From Alphaproteobacteria bacterium (GTDB lineage Bacteria; Pseudomonadota; Alphaproteobacteria; UBA8366): a stretch of 43,828 bases of DNA. A program made the position numbers and the translations under genes. The stretch covers positions 1 through 43,828 of the forward strand of contig JAJFJD010000010.1 in NCBI GenBank assembly GCA_021774335.1, read 5' to 3'. Below the pieces are notes generated by a model. That model was not told where the DNA came from. It did not search any database and saw only the letters and a list, made by a program, of their open reading frames with translations. Positions 1 through 8,034 of this stretch are shown piece by piece; positions within the stretch are counted from its first letter, which is position 1; every line of letters begins with the position of its first letter.

Positions 1-521
1 CCTTTGTAGGTTTCGGGGAAATGACCCTCGGATAGGGCCGCAAGCCGGCCGGCCAGATTGACCGGTCCTTGTTCCATGACCTTCTGCACGCCGGGATGGG
101 CCGGGTCGGTCGTGCGATAGACCTGCTCGCACTCCAGATCCTTGTCGATGGTGTATTTCTCGCTGACCGTGAGAATCCCCAGGATGTCTCCGTCATCGCC
201 ATCGACGAGGGCGACGTCCTCACCGACTTGAATCGAGTCGGCGATCGCCTGCTCAGCGGACAACGTGATCGGAATCGGCCAGAACAGGCCATCCGACAGC
301 GTCATCTCTACGCAGCAACTGCGCCAATCCTGCTCGCCCATGAACCCGTCGAGCGGCGTATAGGCCCCCATCGCCAGCATGAACAGGTCGGAAACCTCGC
401 GGCTCGAAAGCGGGACCTGCTTGAGATTTTCCGCCCGCTTCCTTTCATCCGCGCGCTCGGTCTCCGGCAACAACAGCGGTTTTAAAGTCTCCGCGCCGTG
501 CGGCGGTACGAGGTTAGACAT
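1..521 (-). CDS. sat: ATP sulfurylase (sulfate adenylyltransferase), N-terminal part, runs off left edge
   Basis: The first 173 codons of a leftward gene are present and the rest lies outside the window. The translation begins MSNLVPPHGAETLKPLLL and contains MGAYTPLDGFMG, both typical of the N-terminal PUA-like domain of monomeric Sat-type ATP sulfurylase. The family interconverts sulfate plus ATP with adenylylsulfate (APS) plus pyrophosphate in the cytoplasm. It works either for sulfate assimilation or, run in reverse, to gain ATP during sulfur oxidation; which applies here cannot be told without neighbouring apr or dsr genes. The ATG at 521-519 is preceded by AAGGAG nine bases upstream, which fixes the start. 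The HxxH nucleotide-binding motifs lie beyond the edge and cannot be checked. Confidence 0.88.
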   Translation of the reverse strand, partial: MSNLVPPHGAETLKPLLLPETERADERKRAENLKQVPLSSREVSDLFMLAMGAYTPLDGFMGEQDWRSCCVEMTLSDGLFWPIPITLSAEQAIADSIQVGEDVALVDGDDGDILGILTVSEKYTIDKDLECEQVYRTTDPAHPGVQKVMEQGPVNLAGRLAALSEGHFPETYK

Positions 522-995
522 GTAACAGCACTCCTTGCGTGTTTGCTCTGACGACGGCCCTGCGGCGGCAGGGCGGATCCGGGTTCCCGCGCGTGCCGTG
601 ACCCGTTCGCCGCCCGCGCGATCGGAGCGTCTCCGGCGACGCGAGATATTTCAAATATGTTGGCGCTTCTTCGCTGCGGATTTTCTTCGGTATTCTTCCG
701 ATGTATCTCGAATATCGAATATCCGTTGAGCCGGCAAGTCAGGAGGAGGGCATGGTCTCGCGAACTGCCGGGGTCGGCCAGGTCATACTCTATAAAATTA
801 AAAGCGCCGCCTGAGAGGACTCAGCCGGAAAGTCTGCGGGCAAAGATAGCGACGAAGCGGAAGCGACGGGCCTGGCAGTTTGCATTTCCGAATCTGTAAA
901 GCCAAACTCAATTCGTGTGAAATGACAGTGCGTCTACCTGGCGACACTGGCGGAGATCGCCGCGGTCTCGAAAAAAAATCTAAGGGAGGAAGTGG
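522..995. other. Intergenic region between divergent sat and tctC-like genes
   Basis: This 474-nt gap separates two divergently transcribed genes and so must hold both promoters. Two small rightward ORFs here (535-729 and 657-899) are Arg-rich, lack convincing ribosome binding sites and resemble nothing I know, so I do not call them genes. The part after about 640 becomes AT-richer toward the tctC-like gene. The last 25 bases carry an A-run followed by AAGGGAGGAA, a strong ribosome binding site for the gene at 996. I cannot assign a specific operator. Confidence 0.4.
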
Positions 996-2102
996 ATGCT
1001 AAATTATAAAACCATTTTGCTTGCCACTGCTGCGGCGGGATTGGTGGCAATCGGCAGTTTAACGCCCGTATCCGCGGCGGATTACAGCGGCAAAACATTT
1101 ACCATGATTGTCGGCGCGTCCCCTGCTGGCGGTCAAACTCGGGGGGCTCGAGCTTGGGCGCGGCATTTAGGTAAATTTATGCCCGGCAATCCTAAGTTCA
1201 TCGTCAAAAATCTGCCTGGTGCGGCTGGCAATAAGTCCAAAAACTTCATCTACAATAAAGCCAAAAAAGACGGCATGACATTGCATTGGGGGCCCATGAA
1301 TCAGATGGGCCACTTGCTCAAGCTCAAGGGCGTAAATTTCGATCCGGCAAAATTCCAACTGATCGGCGCCGGCGATGTTTCTTATTACACTTTGATCATG
1401 GCCAATACGGGTAAGGGGCTGAAATCTGCCGCCGATCTCCCTAAAACAGAGGGTATTATCTTTGGTGGCCGGGCGCCGCATTCAAATCTCGATATTTACG
1501 GCCGGGTCCCCCTGGAACTGTTCGGCATCAAGTATCGCTATGTCGTCGGGTATAAAGGGTCGTCCAAAATCAGCCCGGCTCTCCAAGCGGGAGAAATCAA
1601 CATGGCGTCTGCCGGAAACCCCGGCTACAACGCGTTTTACAAAAACGGCATTGTGAAAGAAGGCAAAGCGATTGGCCTCTATTACCATACGGCGATGAAT
1701 GAGAAGGGCGAAGCCACCCGTTTCCCAGGGTATTTCGGCAAGGCCAAACATTTCATCGACTACTACAAGGACGTAACCGGTAAAGAGCCATCGGGTGATC
1801 TCTGGGAAGCCTACAAATGGGTCAGCAAGTACGCCATTTGGCCGTTTTCCTTTGCCGCCCCTCCGGGCGCGCCTGCCGAAGTGGTTGCAGATCTTCGCAA
1901 AGCCTATCTCTCAGTGCGCGATGACAAGGCTTTCAGGGCTGACTGGGAAAAAACCGTGAGCCCCATCCACAATTTCGTGGGCGGTAAAGAGGGAAGTTGG
2001 ATTTTGACCGACTACAAGAATGCGTCCCCGGCGGCTATCGCGGGCTTGAAACAGCTTACCGGCCAAAAAGCCAGAAAGTTGAAGAAGAAAAAGAAGAAAT
2101 AG
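996..2102 (+). CDS. TctC/Bug-family periplasmic solute receptor of a tripartite tricarboxylate transporter
   Basis: This 368-residue protein has a Sec signal peptide (residues 1-28, cleaved near SAA) and the fold signature of Bug receptors: an early TMIVGASPAGGQT segment and the ligand-loop region LPGAAGNK. Bug proteins capture carboxylates or other small organic acids in the periplasm and pass them to a TctA/TctB permease, which is encoded immediately downstream. The start ATG follows AAGGGAGGAAGTGG. The C terminus is odd: it ends in a run of basic residues (ARKLKKKKKK) encoded by AAG/AAA codons. Length is about 40 residues over the usual 320-330. Substrate cannot be read from sequence. Base composition is AT-richer than most of the window. 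Confidence 0.85.
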   Translation: MLNYKTILLATAAAGLVAIGSLTPVSAADYSGKTFTMIVGASPAGGQTRGARAWARHLGKFMPGNPKFIVKNLPGAAGNKSKNFIYNKAKKDGMTLHWGPMNQMGHLLKLKGVNFDPAKFQLIGAGDVSYYTLIMANTGKGLKSAADLPKTEGIIFGGRAPHSNLDIYGRVPLELFGIKYRYVVGYKGSSKISPALQAGEINMASAGNPGYNAFYKNGIVKEGKAIGLYYHTAMNEKGEATRFPGYFGKAKHFIDYYKDVTGKEPSGDLWEAYKWVSKYAIWPFSFAAPPGAPAEVVADLRKAYLSVRDDKAFRADWEKTVSPIHNFVGGKEGSWILTDYKNASPAAIAGLKQLTGQKARKLKKKKKK

Positions 2103-2129
2103 CAAATCGTCGTAATTTGACTCCAGCGG

Positions 2130-2155
2130 GCCTATCCAGTGTGAGCTGGATAGGC
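2130..2155 (+). promoter_or_regulatory. Intercistronic hairpin between receptor and permease genes
   Basis: A perfect 10-bp inverted repeat (GCCTATCCAG / CTGGATAGGC) with a 6-nt loop lies 27 nt after the receptor stop codon and 64 nt before the permease start. No T-run follows directly; a T-rich stretch only appears about 25 nt later. This is the usual position for a structure that protects the 3' end of an abundant binding-protein mRNA or partly attenuates permease expression. Function is inferred from position only. Confidence 0.6.
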
Positions 2156-2219
2156 TTGCCGGGACTATTCCAACCTTCTTTTTTAAAACTCATGCATTAC
2201 GAACGCCGCAAGGCCCGAC

Positions 2220-4307
2220 ATGCTTGATGCATTGATCACCGGGTTGTCTCTTGTCTTTGAATGGCCGGCGATCGGCTTTTTGATGCTTGGGGTGTTCATC
2301 GGTATTTGGTTCGGCGCAATCCCTGGTTTAGGGGGCGTTATCGGACTGGTGCTGCTACTGCCGTTCACTTTCGGCATGGAGCCTGTCCCGGCTTTCGCAC
2401 TTCTCCTTGGCATGTTCGCCGTCACGTCGACCAGTGACACGATCGCTTCGGTGATGCTTGGCATTCCGGGCACGGCTGCATCTCAAGCAACCATTCTCGA
2501 CGGCTATCCCCTGGCCCAAAAGGGGCAGGCGGCCAGAGCCCTTGGCGCCGCGTTTACCGTTTCGGCGTTTGGCGGGGTGTTCGGCGCGCTGATCCTGGCA
2601 GTCTCCATCCCTATTATCCTGCCAGTCATTTTGGCATTTAACTCGCCCGAGCTATTCATGCTGGGCCTTTTGGGGCTCGCCATGGTGGGGTCCTTAAGTG
2701 GCGGATCGGTTTTGAAAGGCCTTGCCGTCGCGGCGCTGGGCATTTTGTTGGCGACCGTCGGCGAAGCAGTAACGGTTTCCATGCCCCGGTTCACCTTCGG
2801 GACCGATTACTTATCCGATAATTTGCCGCTTATCCCCGTGGTGTTGGGGTTGTTCGCCATCCCGGAAATCATGGAACTGGCGATCCGCAATACCTCGATT
2901 GCGAAAATCCCCAAAGGCCAATCGGATGGCGGTGGCCTGATGGATGGCGTCAAAGACGCCTTTCAGCATTGGTGGCTGGCGATCAGAAGCGCTGTGATCG
3001 GCACCTATGTCGGCATGTTACCCGGCCTTGGCGCATCGATCGTCGATTGGATTGCCTACGGCCACGCGGTCCAAAGCGCCAAGGATAAATCACAGTTCGG
3101 AAAGGGCGATATCCGCGGCGTCATCGCGCCGGAAGCCGCCAACAATGCGACGCGCGGTGGATCATTGGTGCCGACGGTTGCGTTTGGCATACCCGGCAGT
3201 CTGGGAACGGCCATCCTGTTGGGTGCGTTGTTAATTCAGGGCCTCAAGCCTGGCCCCGAAATGTTGACGGACAACCTGCATATTACCTTCAGCATGGTGT
3301 GGTCCATCGTGGTCGCCAACATTGTCGTTGCCATCCTGTTGATGTTTCTAAGCAAACAAGTGGCAAAGGTCGCCTTCCTGCCCGGCCATCTGCTTGTCCC
3401 CGGTGTTATCCTCTTTGTCTTCATGGGGGCTTGGATCGGCGGCGCATCGCTGGGCGATTGGATCACCTGTCTGGCAATGGGGATCATCGGCTTCATCATG
3501 AAGCGAGGCGGCTGGCCACGCCCGCCGCTCATTCTGGCGCTCATCCTCGGCAGTATCATGGAGAACGCCTTTCAAATCAGCATCAGTGCCCATGCCGGTC
3601 TGAGTTGGGCCTGGGAGCGCCCGATTGTCATCACTATTTGGGTCCTGATCGCGATCACAATTTTTTCGGCCGTGCGGGGAATCACAACAAATAAAACCCC
3701 AAGCGAAAGTGACGATACAAAAAAGAGCGGCGCAAGCGTGGGAGAGGGCGCGGAACGCAGTCCTCTAATATCACTGCCGTTTTCAATTCTCCTCTTTATC
3801 GTTTTCTCCCTGGCATGCTGGGAGGCCTTAAGGCCACACGATGTAGGAGCGGAATACGAACCGGAATCTTGGCCCATAGCCGTGAGTCAGTTTCCCTTAG
3901 TCGGCATTATCCCGGGCATCCTGTTTGTGTTTCTAGTCGTAATCCATGACGGGCGTGCCTTTCTTGGCGCGCTACGAGAGCACAATGGGTTAGGCGCTGC
4001 CTGGGCGTACACATCCGAGGCCGCCGCCTGGAACCGGGCAATGGTCTTCTTTGGTTATTTAATAGCCATGATTCTCATTATGCTCGTGATTGGCCAAAAG
4101 CTGGCGTTACCGCTTTTTATCGCGGTCTATTTAATTCGCTGGGGTGAATATAATTGGCGAACCGCGCTTGGTTATGCCGCTGGCGGTTGGCTGATCCTGG
4201 TTATGTTCTACGATCGGATCATGGATTTGTTTTGGCATCCATCTTGGCTCGATAGCTGGCTACCTCAACTATTCCCCACCTGGCTGCCAACCTGGCTGTT
4301 CTTTTAG
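2220..4307 (+). CDS. Fused TctA-TctB membrane permease of a tripartite tricarboxylate transporter
   Basis: The 695-residue protein is strongly hydrophobic. Residues 1 to about 490 are a TctA permease: the family motif IPGLGGVIGLVLLLPFTFGM occurs near residue 37 and is echoed by MLPGLGASIVDWIAYGHAV near 265, as expected from the internally duplicated family. After a polar linker (about 495-525, TPSESDDTKKSG and following) come roughly four further membrane segments to the C terminus, which fit the small TctB subunit. TctA and TctB are normally separate, so a single gene here supplies both. It lies 117 nt after the receptor and completes a receptor-permease pair that would drive cation-coupled uptake. 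GC content is lower than in flanking genes. Confidence 0.85.
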   Translation: MLDALITGLSLVFEWPAIGFLMLGVFIGIWFGAIPGLGGVIGLVLLLPFTFGMEPVPAFALLLGMFAVTSTSDTIASVMLGIPGTAASQATILDGYPLAQKGQAARALGAAFTVSAFGGVFGALILAVSIPIILPVILAFNSPELFMLGLLGLAMVGSLSGGSVLKGLAVAALGILLATVGEAVTVSMPRFTFGTDYLSDNLPLIPVVLGLFAIPEIMELAIRNTSIAKIPKGQSDGGGLMDGVKDAFQHWWLAIRSAVIGTYVGMLPGLGASIVDWIAYGHAVQSAKDKSQFGKGDIRGVIAPEAANNATRGGSLVPTVAFGIPGSLGTAILLGALLIQGLKPGPEMLTDNLHITFSMVWSIVVANIVVAILLMFLSKQVAKVAFLPGHLLVPGVILFVFMGAWIGGASLGDWITCLAMGIIGFIMKRGGWPRPPLILALILGSIMENAFQISISAHAGLSWAWERPIVITIWVLIAITIFSAVRGITTNKTPSESDDTKKSGASVGEGAERSPLISLPFSILLFIVFSLACWEALRPHDVGAEYEPESWPIAVSQFPLVGIIPGILFVFLVVIHDGRAFLGALREHNGLGAAWAYTSEAAAWNRAMVFFGYLIAMILIMLVIGQKLALPLFIAVYLIRWGEYNWRTALGYAAGGWLILVMFYDRIMDLFWHPSWLDSWLPQLFPTWLPTWLFF

Positions 4308-4427
4308 TCGTTGGGTTTCACGTAAGAACTCCGCGTTGGCCTCTCGACCGACGGCACGGGTTATGATCGAGATCATCAGCGGCGGGGAAACACGACGTTG
4401 AATGTCGATGGACCGATAGCGCGTTCG

Positions 4428-5036
4428 TCAAACCTTGAACCGGTCGAATACGCGACCGAAACGCCAGCGGTGAAACATCACGTCCTTGTAGAGCCCTGAT
4501 TTGTAGAACGGGTCGCCTTCCAAAAAGCTGCGCCCGGCGTCGAGGTCCGGAACGTCCAGCAACCAGGTGCTGCCGACCGATCCCGACCCTGCGTCATCAA
4601 GCAACGGTCCGCGCGCAATGACGTTGTCACCGTGTTCGTTGAAATAGGCCTCGTGAGCGTCGTGGTATTCGGCACGCTTGGCCATGTTGTCCGTATGATC
4701 GAGTCCGTGGAACAGCGCCTGGACGTGGCCTTCCGTGCGCGGACAGTCGCGCCACGTGTAGGGCACCGATCCGGTCCACCGATGGATCTGCCAGCGTTTC
4801 TGAATGCCGACGATGACGTAGGGCTCGTCGGCGATGTGTTTTTCGGCGGCCGCGCGATCGGCAAACTCGATGAGCCGGAAGCTCCCCAAATCCGCCGATT
4901 CATCGTCGCTCGTAAACGGTCCCGCGAACAGGGTCTGGTCGTCGAACGCTTTCAGATAATCGAGATGCGCCGTCCGGTGCTCGTCCCGCAAGGCCGCGGA
5001 ACCGGGTTCGTCGTGAATCAAGATGGCGAATTGCAT
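4428..5036 (-). CDS. Protein with two tandem YCII-related domains
   Basis: The 202-residue protein contains two copies of the small alpha/beta YCII (YciI-like) fold. The first, residues 1 to about 95, starts MQFAILIHDEPGS and has the characteristic R-x2-H-LDYL segment (EHRTAHLDYL). The second, about 108-200, starts VQALFHGLDHTDNMAKR and has a matching segment (HDAHEAYFNEHG). Single YCII proteins form dimers with a putative His/Asp active site but have few known functions; a tandem protein would pre-form that dimer. No signal peptide or membrane segment is present. It stands alone between the transporter and the tRNA-Ser remnant, convergent with the permease. Function unknown. Confidence 0.75.
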   Translation of the reverse strand: MQFAILIHDEPGSAALRDEHRTAHLDYLKAFDDQTLFAGPFTSDDESADLGSFRLIEFADRAAAEKHIADEPYVIVGIQKRWQIHRWTGSVPYTWRDCPRTEGHVQALFHGLDHTDNMAKRAEYHDAHEAYFNEHGDNVIARGPLLDDAGSGSVGSTWLLDVPDLDAGRSFLEGDPFYKSGLYKDVMFHRWRFGRVFDRFKV

Positions 5037-5186
5037 GCCTCAACCTCCCCTGAAGCGTCTGAAGATACCATCATAAACCGTATAGATCACGGCGAGGAGG
5101 ATCGCCGTTCCAATAGGACGCGCCCCGACCATCGATGTGAGGTCCTTTTCGGAAAAACAATAGGGACGGAGCGGATACGACGAGCC

Positions 5187-5231
5187 TGGCGGAAAGCGAT
5201 GGATTCGAACCCCCGGAACCTTACGGCTCAA
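5187..5231 (-). repeat. tRNA-Ser 3'-end remnant, likely attachment-site copy
   Basis: These 45 nt match the 3' end of the intact tRNA-Ser at 9892-9936 in the same orientation at 41 of 45 positions. They cover the long variable arm, the T arm with GGTTCGAATCC and the acceptor 3' strand with CCA. No anticodon or D arm follows, so it is not a functional tRNA. The acceptor strand (GCTTTCC before the discriminator G) differs from that of the intact gene (CCTCTCC), and one T-stem pair is broken. It could be a diverged attachment-site copy or a piece of another tRNA-Ser. The 5037-5418 gap that holds it shows no other feature apart from the ribosome binding site at its right end. Confidence 0.75.
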
Positions 5232-5418
5232 TTTGATTTGCTCTGACGATGCCCGATAAACTCATCCAACGCGGCCCAAATGGAGAATGTCGGTTCAATG
5301 CACGGGGACACATGCCCCTGCTACCATCGCCATATTTCTCAGCAACAAAGCCCCGTCAAGTCCGACCGAAGGGAAAATCCGACATATCACGGTGTCGCTG
5401 CGGTCGAAGGAGGTGTAC

Positions 5419-6657
5419 ATGGTTGGCGTCTACGACGGCCTGACGGTGATTGAGCTGGCGGATCGCCGCAATCAATGGGCGGGCAAGCTGCTCTCCGATG
5501 GCGGTGCCCGCGTAATCCAGATAGAACCCGTGGAGGGGAGCCCGGGCCGCTGGTGCGGTCCGTTCGTCGACGACGAACCGGACCCCGACCGCTGTATCGA
5601 CTACTGGTGGTACAACACTGGCAAAGAGAGCCTTGCGCTCGATATCTCCCGTCCGGCTGCCGGCACACTCGTCAAAAAGCTGCTGGCCCGCGCTGACGTG
5701 TTTCTCGACAGTGCGTCGCCCGGCAAGCTTGCCGGGATTGGGCTCGACTACTCGTCATTGGCTTCGAATCAAAGTCTGATTCATGCCTCGCTCACCGACT
5801 TCGGCCAGGATGGTCCCTGGTGCGATTACGTCATGAACGATGCCGCTCATCTTGCGTTGGGCGGACAAATGGCGAGCTCGGGCTATTCCGATCCGAAGGC
5901 GCCCCCCATCGGCGGGCAAGGCCGTCACGCCTGGCACATGGGCTGCGCGTTCGTGCTCCACGGCATTACCGTCGCCTTGTTCGAGCGCGAGAGCTCGGGC
6001 GCGGGGCAGTATATCGACGTCTCGATTCACGACGCATGCGCGATGGGCACGGAGGCTGCCGTGCCGCAGTGGATGTACTACGGCTCGACGATGTACCGCC
6101 AGACCGGCATGCACGCCAACCCCAGGCGACAACCGCCCCTGCAGCTACCGACCGCAGACGGCAACTACATGATCGCAGTTATGCAGAATTTTGGTCCGCG
6201 GGTCTGGAAGAGTTTGATCAAGTGGATGGACGAGAAAGGCGTGACGGGCGAGCTGCACGATCCAAAGTACCAGGACGAGGCGTATCGAATGTCGGAATAC
6301 CGCACGGGCAACGTGGTGCGTGACGCCATCGCGCGTCTAATCGCCGCGAGCGACGGCGAAGAATGCTTCCACCGCGCGCAGACGAACGGGATTTCCTGGG
6401 GCCTGGTCCACGCTGCTGAAGAAAATTATGACGTTCCGCATTACCAGCAGCGCGACTACTGGCGCTCGATCGAGCATCCAGAGATTGACCGCTCGATCCC
6501 GTATCCGCGCGGCCCGTTTGCGTGTGATGCTTTGGGCATCGAGCCGCGCAGACGCGCCCCGGATCTCGGCGAAAACACTGAGGACATATTGGCGCAGGAC
6601 CTAGGGATGTCGGCCGAAGCGATCTCGGCGCTACGCGCCGCGGGAGCTGCCCGATGA
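5419..6657 (+). CDS. Class III (CaiB/BaiF) CoA-transferase, subunit with the catalytic Asp
   Basis: I place the start at the ATG 5419, preceded by GAAGGAGGTGTAC, giving 412 residues; an upstream in-frame ATG at 5287 would add an unconvincing leader. The fold signature is clear: an N-terminal LTVIELADRRNQWAGKLLSD segment, then the catalytic region GQYIDVSIHDACAM near residue 205. D205 aligns with the Asp that forms the acyl-enzyme anhydride in formyl-CoA transferase. Class III enzymes move CoA between carboxylic acids. The stop overlaps the next CoA-transferase gene by 4 nt, which suggests a two-subunit enzyme as in succinyl-CoA:benzylsuccinate CoA-transferase (BbsEF). The substrate is unknown. 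It is the first gene of the tRNA-Ser-bounded cassette. Confidence 0.85.
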   Translation: MVGVYDGLTVIELADRRNQWAGKLLSDGGARVIQIEPVEGSPGRWCGPFVDDEPDPDRCIDYWWYNTGKESLALDISRPAAGTLVKKLLARADVFLDSASPGKLAGIGLDYSSLASNQSLIHASLTDFGQDGPWCDYVMNDAAHLALGGQMASSGYSDPKAPPIGGQGRHAWHMGCAFVLHGITVALFERESSGAGQYIDVSIHDACAMGTEAAVPQWMYYGSTMYRQTGMHANPRRQPPLQLPTADGNYMIAVMQNFGPRVWKSLIKWMDEKGVTGELHDPKYQDEAYRMSEYRTGNVVRDAIARLIAASDGEECFHRAQTNGISWGLVHAAEENYDVPHYQQRDYWRSIEHPEIDRSIPYPRGPFACDALGIEPRRRAPDLGENTEDILAQDLGMSAEAISALRAAGAAR

Positions 6658-8024
6658 ACGCCAGGCCAAACGCGCGCAGCGGCGTGCTGAGCGGAATTCG
6701 CGTTCTTGACTTCACCTGGAAAACCGTCGGTCCGTGGGCACCGCGCCTTCTCACTCATTACGGGGCGGAGGTGATCCACGTCGAGCGTGCGGACGGCTGG
6801 GACAGTCATCGCTACAACGCCACCCCGAGTATCGTGAGCGACGATCCGCAGCCTGTCGATTTGCCCGGCAGTAAGCAGGCCCACGCGGACCCGCAATTCA
6901 ATACGCTGCGCGAAGAATCGCCATCCGGCCAGGCCACGGGACAGCAAGAGCTGTACGCCGCGCCATACTTCAACACCCTGCATCACGGCAAGCTCGCCAT
7001 CAGCCTCAATACAAAGAGCCCAGAGGGGCTGAAGATCGTAGAGCGACTGATCGGCGTCAGCGATGCGCTGGTGGAGAATTTCAGTGCTGAGGTGCTACCG
7101 AGCTGGGGCCTCACCTGGGAGCGGATGCGCACGCTCAACCCCCGGCTCGTGTATATGAGCACCTCGGGCTTCGGGCACACCGGTGACTGGAAGGGTTACC
7201 GCAGCTTCGGGCCGACCGCTGCGGCGCAATCGGGTTTTTCACTCGCCTCGGGATTGCCCGGCAAGCCGCCGGCGGGATGGGGTTTTTCGTACCTGGACGT
7301 CATGGGGGGCTGGATGGGGGGAGTCGCACTTGTCCAGGCCTTGCTGCAAGCAAAGAAAACCGGAGAGGGCTCCTACATCGACTACTCGGTGACAGAAGGG
7401 GCGATGTCGATGCTCGGCACGTATTTGCTCGACTACCAAGTAAATGGCCGACGCACCCGGAGACCGGATTTCCCGCCGGGAAACCGCTCCGTCTTTCCGG
7501 CGCTCGCCCCGCACAACACTTACCGCTGCGCCGGACAGGATCGTGTCGGCCAGGACTGGTGGATATTCATCGCCTGCGAGACGCAGGCGCAGTTCGAGGC
7601 CTTGTGCGGCGTGATGGAGCAACCTGCGCTTGCGCTCGATCCAAAGTTCGCCACTAACGAAACGCGGGTCGCGAATCAGGACGAGCTCGACACCATCATC
7701 GGACGTTGGACTCGCCCGCGGCGGCGCTACGACATCATGCGCCAATGCCAGGCGGCGGGCATCATCGCGGCCCCGGTGCAGAGCGCCGAAGACCGCGTCG
7801 AGTACGATCCGCAGCTGCAGCACCGTCAGATGCATCCGATCATCGACCATCCCGAGCTAGGCGACGTACCCTACGAAGGTTACCCGGTGAAGATGTCGCG
7901 CACGCCCGCGTTCGTGCACGGGCGGGCACCCACGTATGCGGAACACAATCAATACGTGTTTAGCGAGTTGCTCGGCATGAGCGACGAAGAGATTCATTCG
8001 CTGCGCGAGAGCGGCGTCATCTAG
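6654..8024 (+). CDS. Class III (CaiB/BaiF) CoA-transferase, second subunit, Glu at the catalytic position
   Basis: This 456-residue protein begins in the stop codon of the preceding CoA-transferase (ATGA overlap), so the two are almost certainly translated together. It has the family N terminus (GIRVLDFTWKTVGPWAPRLL) and the later NPRLVYMSTSGFG and PAGWGFSYLDVMGGW blocks. In the segment aligned with the active-site Asp it reads YIDYSVTEGAMSM, so Glu248 replaces Asp. About 45 extra residues around positions 52-105 are absent from typical family members. The pairing of one Asp-bearing and one variant subunit suggests a heteromer in which this partner may bind substrate or be structural. That division of labour is inference. 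Confidence 0.85.
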   Translation: MNARPNARSGVLSGIRVLDFTWKTVGPWAPRLLTHYGAEVIHVERADGWDSHRYNATPSIVSDDPQPVDLPGSKQAHADPQFNTLREESPSGQATGQQELYAAPYFNTLHHGKLAISLNTKSPEGLKIVERLIGVSDALVENFSAEVLPSWGLTWERMRTLNPRLVYMSTSGFGHTGDWKGYRSFGPTAAAQSGFSLASGLPGKPPAGWGFSYLDVMGGWMGGVALVQALLQAKKTGEGSYIDYSVTEGAMSMLGTYLLDYQVNGRRTRRPDFPPGNRSVFPALAPHNTYRCAGQDRVGQDWWIFIACETQAQFEALCGVMEQPALALDPKFATNETRVANQDELDTIIGRWTRPRRRYDIMRQCQAAGIIAAPVQSAEDRVEYDPQLQHRQMHPIIDHPELGDVPYEGYPVKMSRTPAFVHGRAPTYAEHNQYVFSELLGMSDEEIHSLRESGVI

Positions 8025-8034
8025 GAGATAGTCA

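Noticed and set aside
535..899. Two small rightward frames in the sat-tctC gap
   Set aside because: Arg-rich, overlapping each other in different frames, without ribosome binding sites or recognisable families.
5287..5418. Upstream start for the first CoA-transferase
   Set aside because: The ATG at 5419 has an ideal AGGAGG site and begins the conserved domain at once; the 44 extra residues match nothing in the family.
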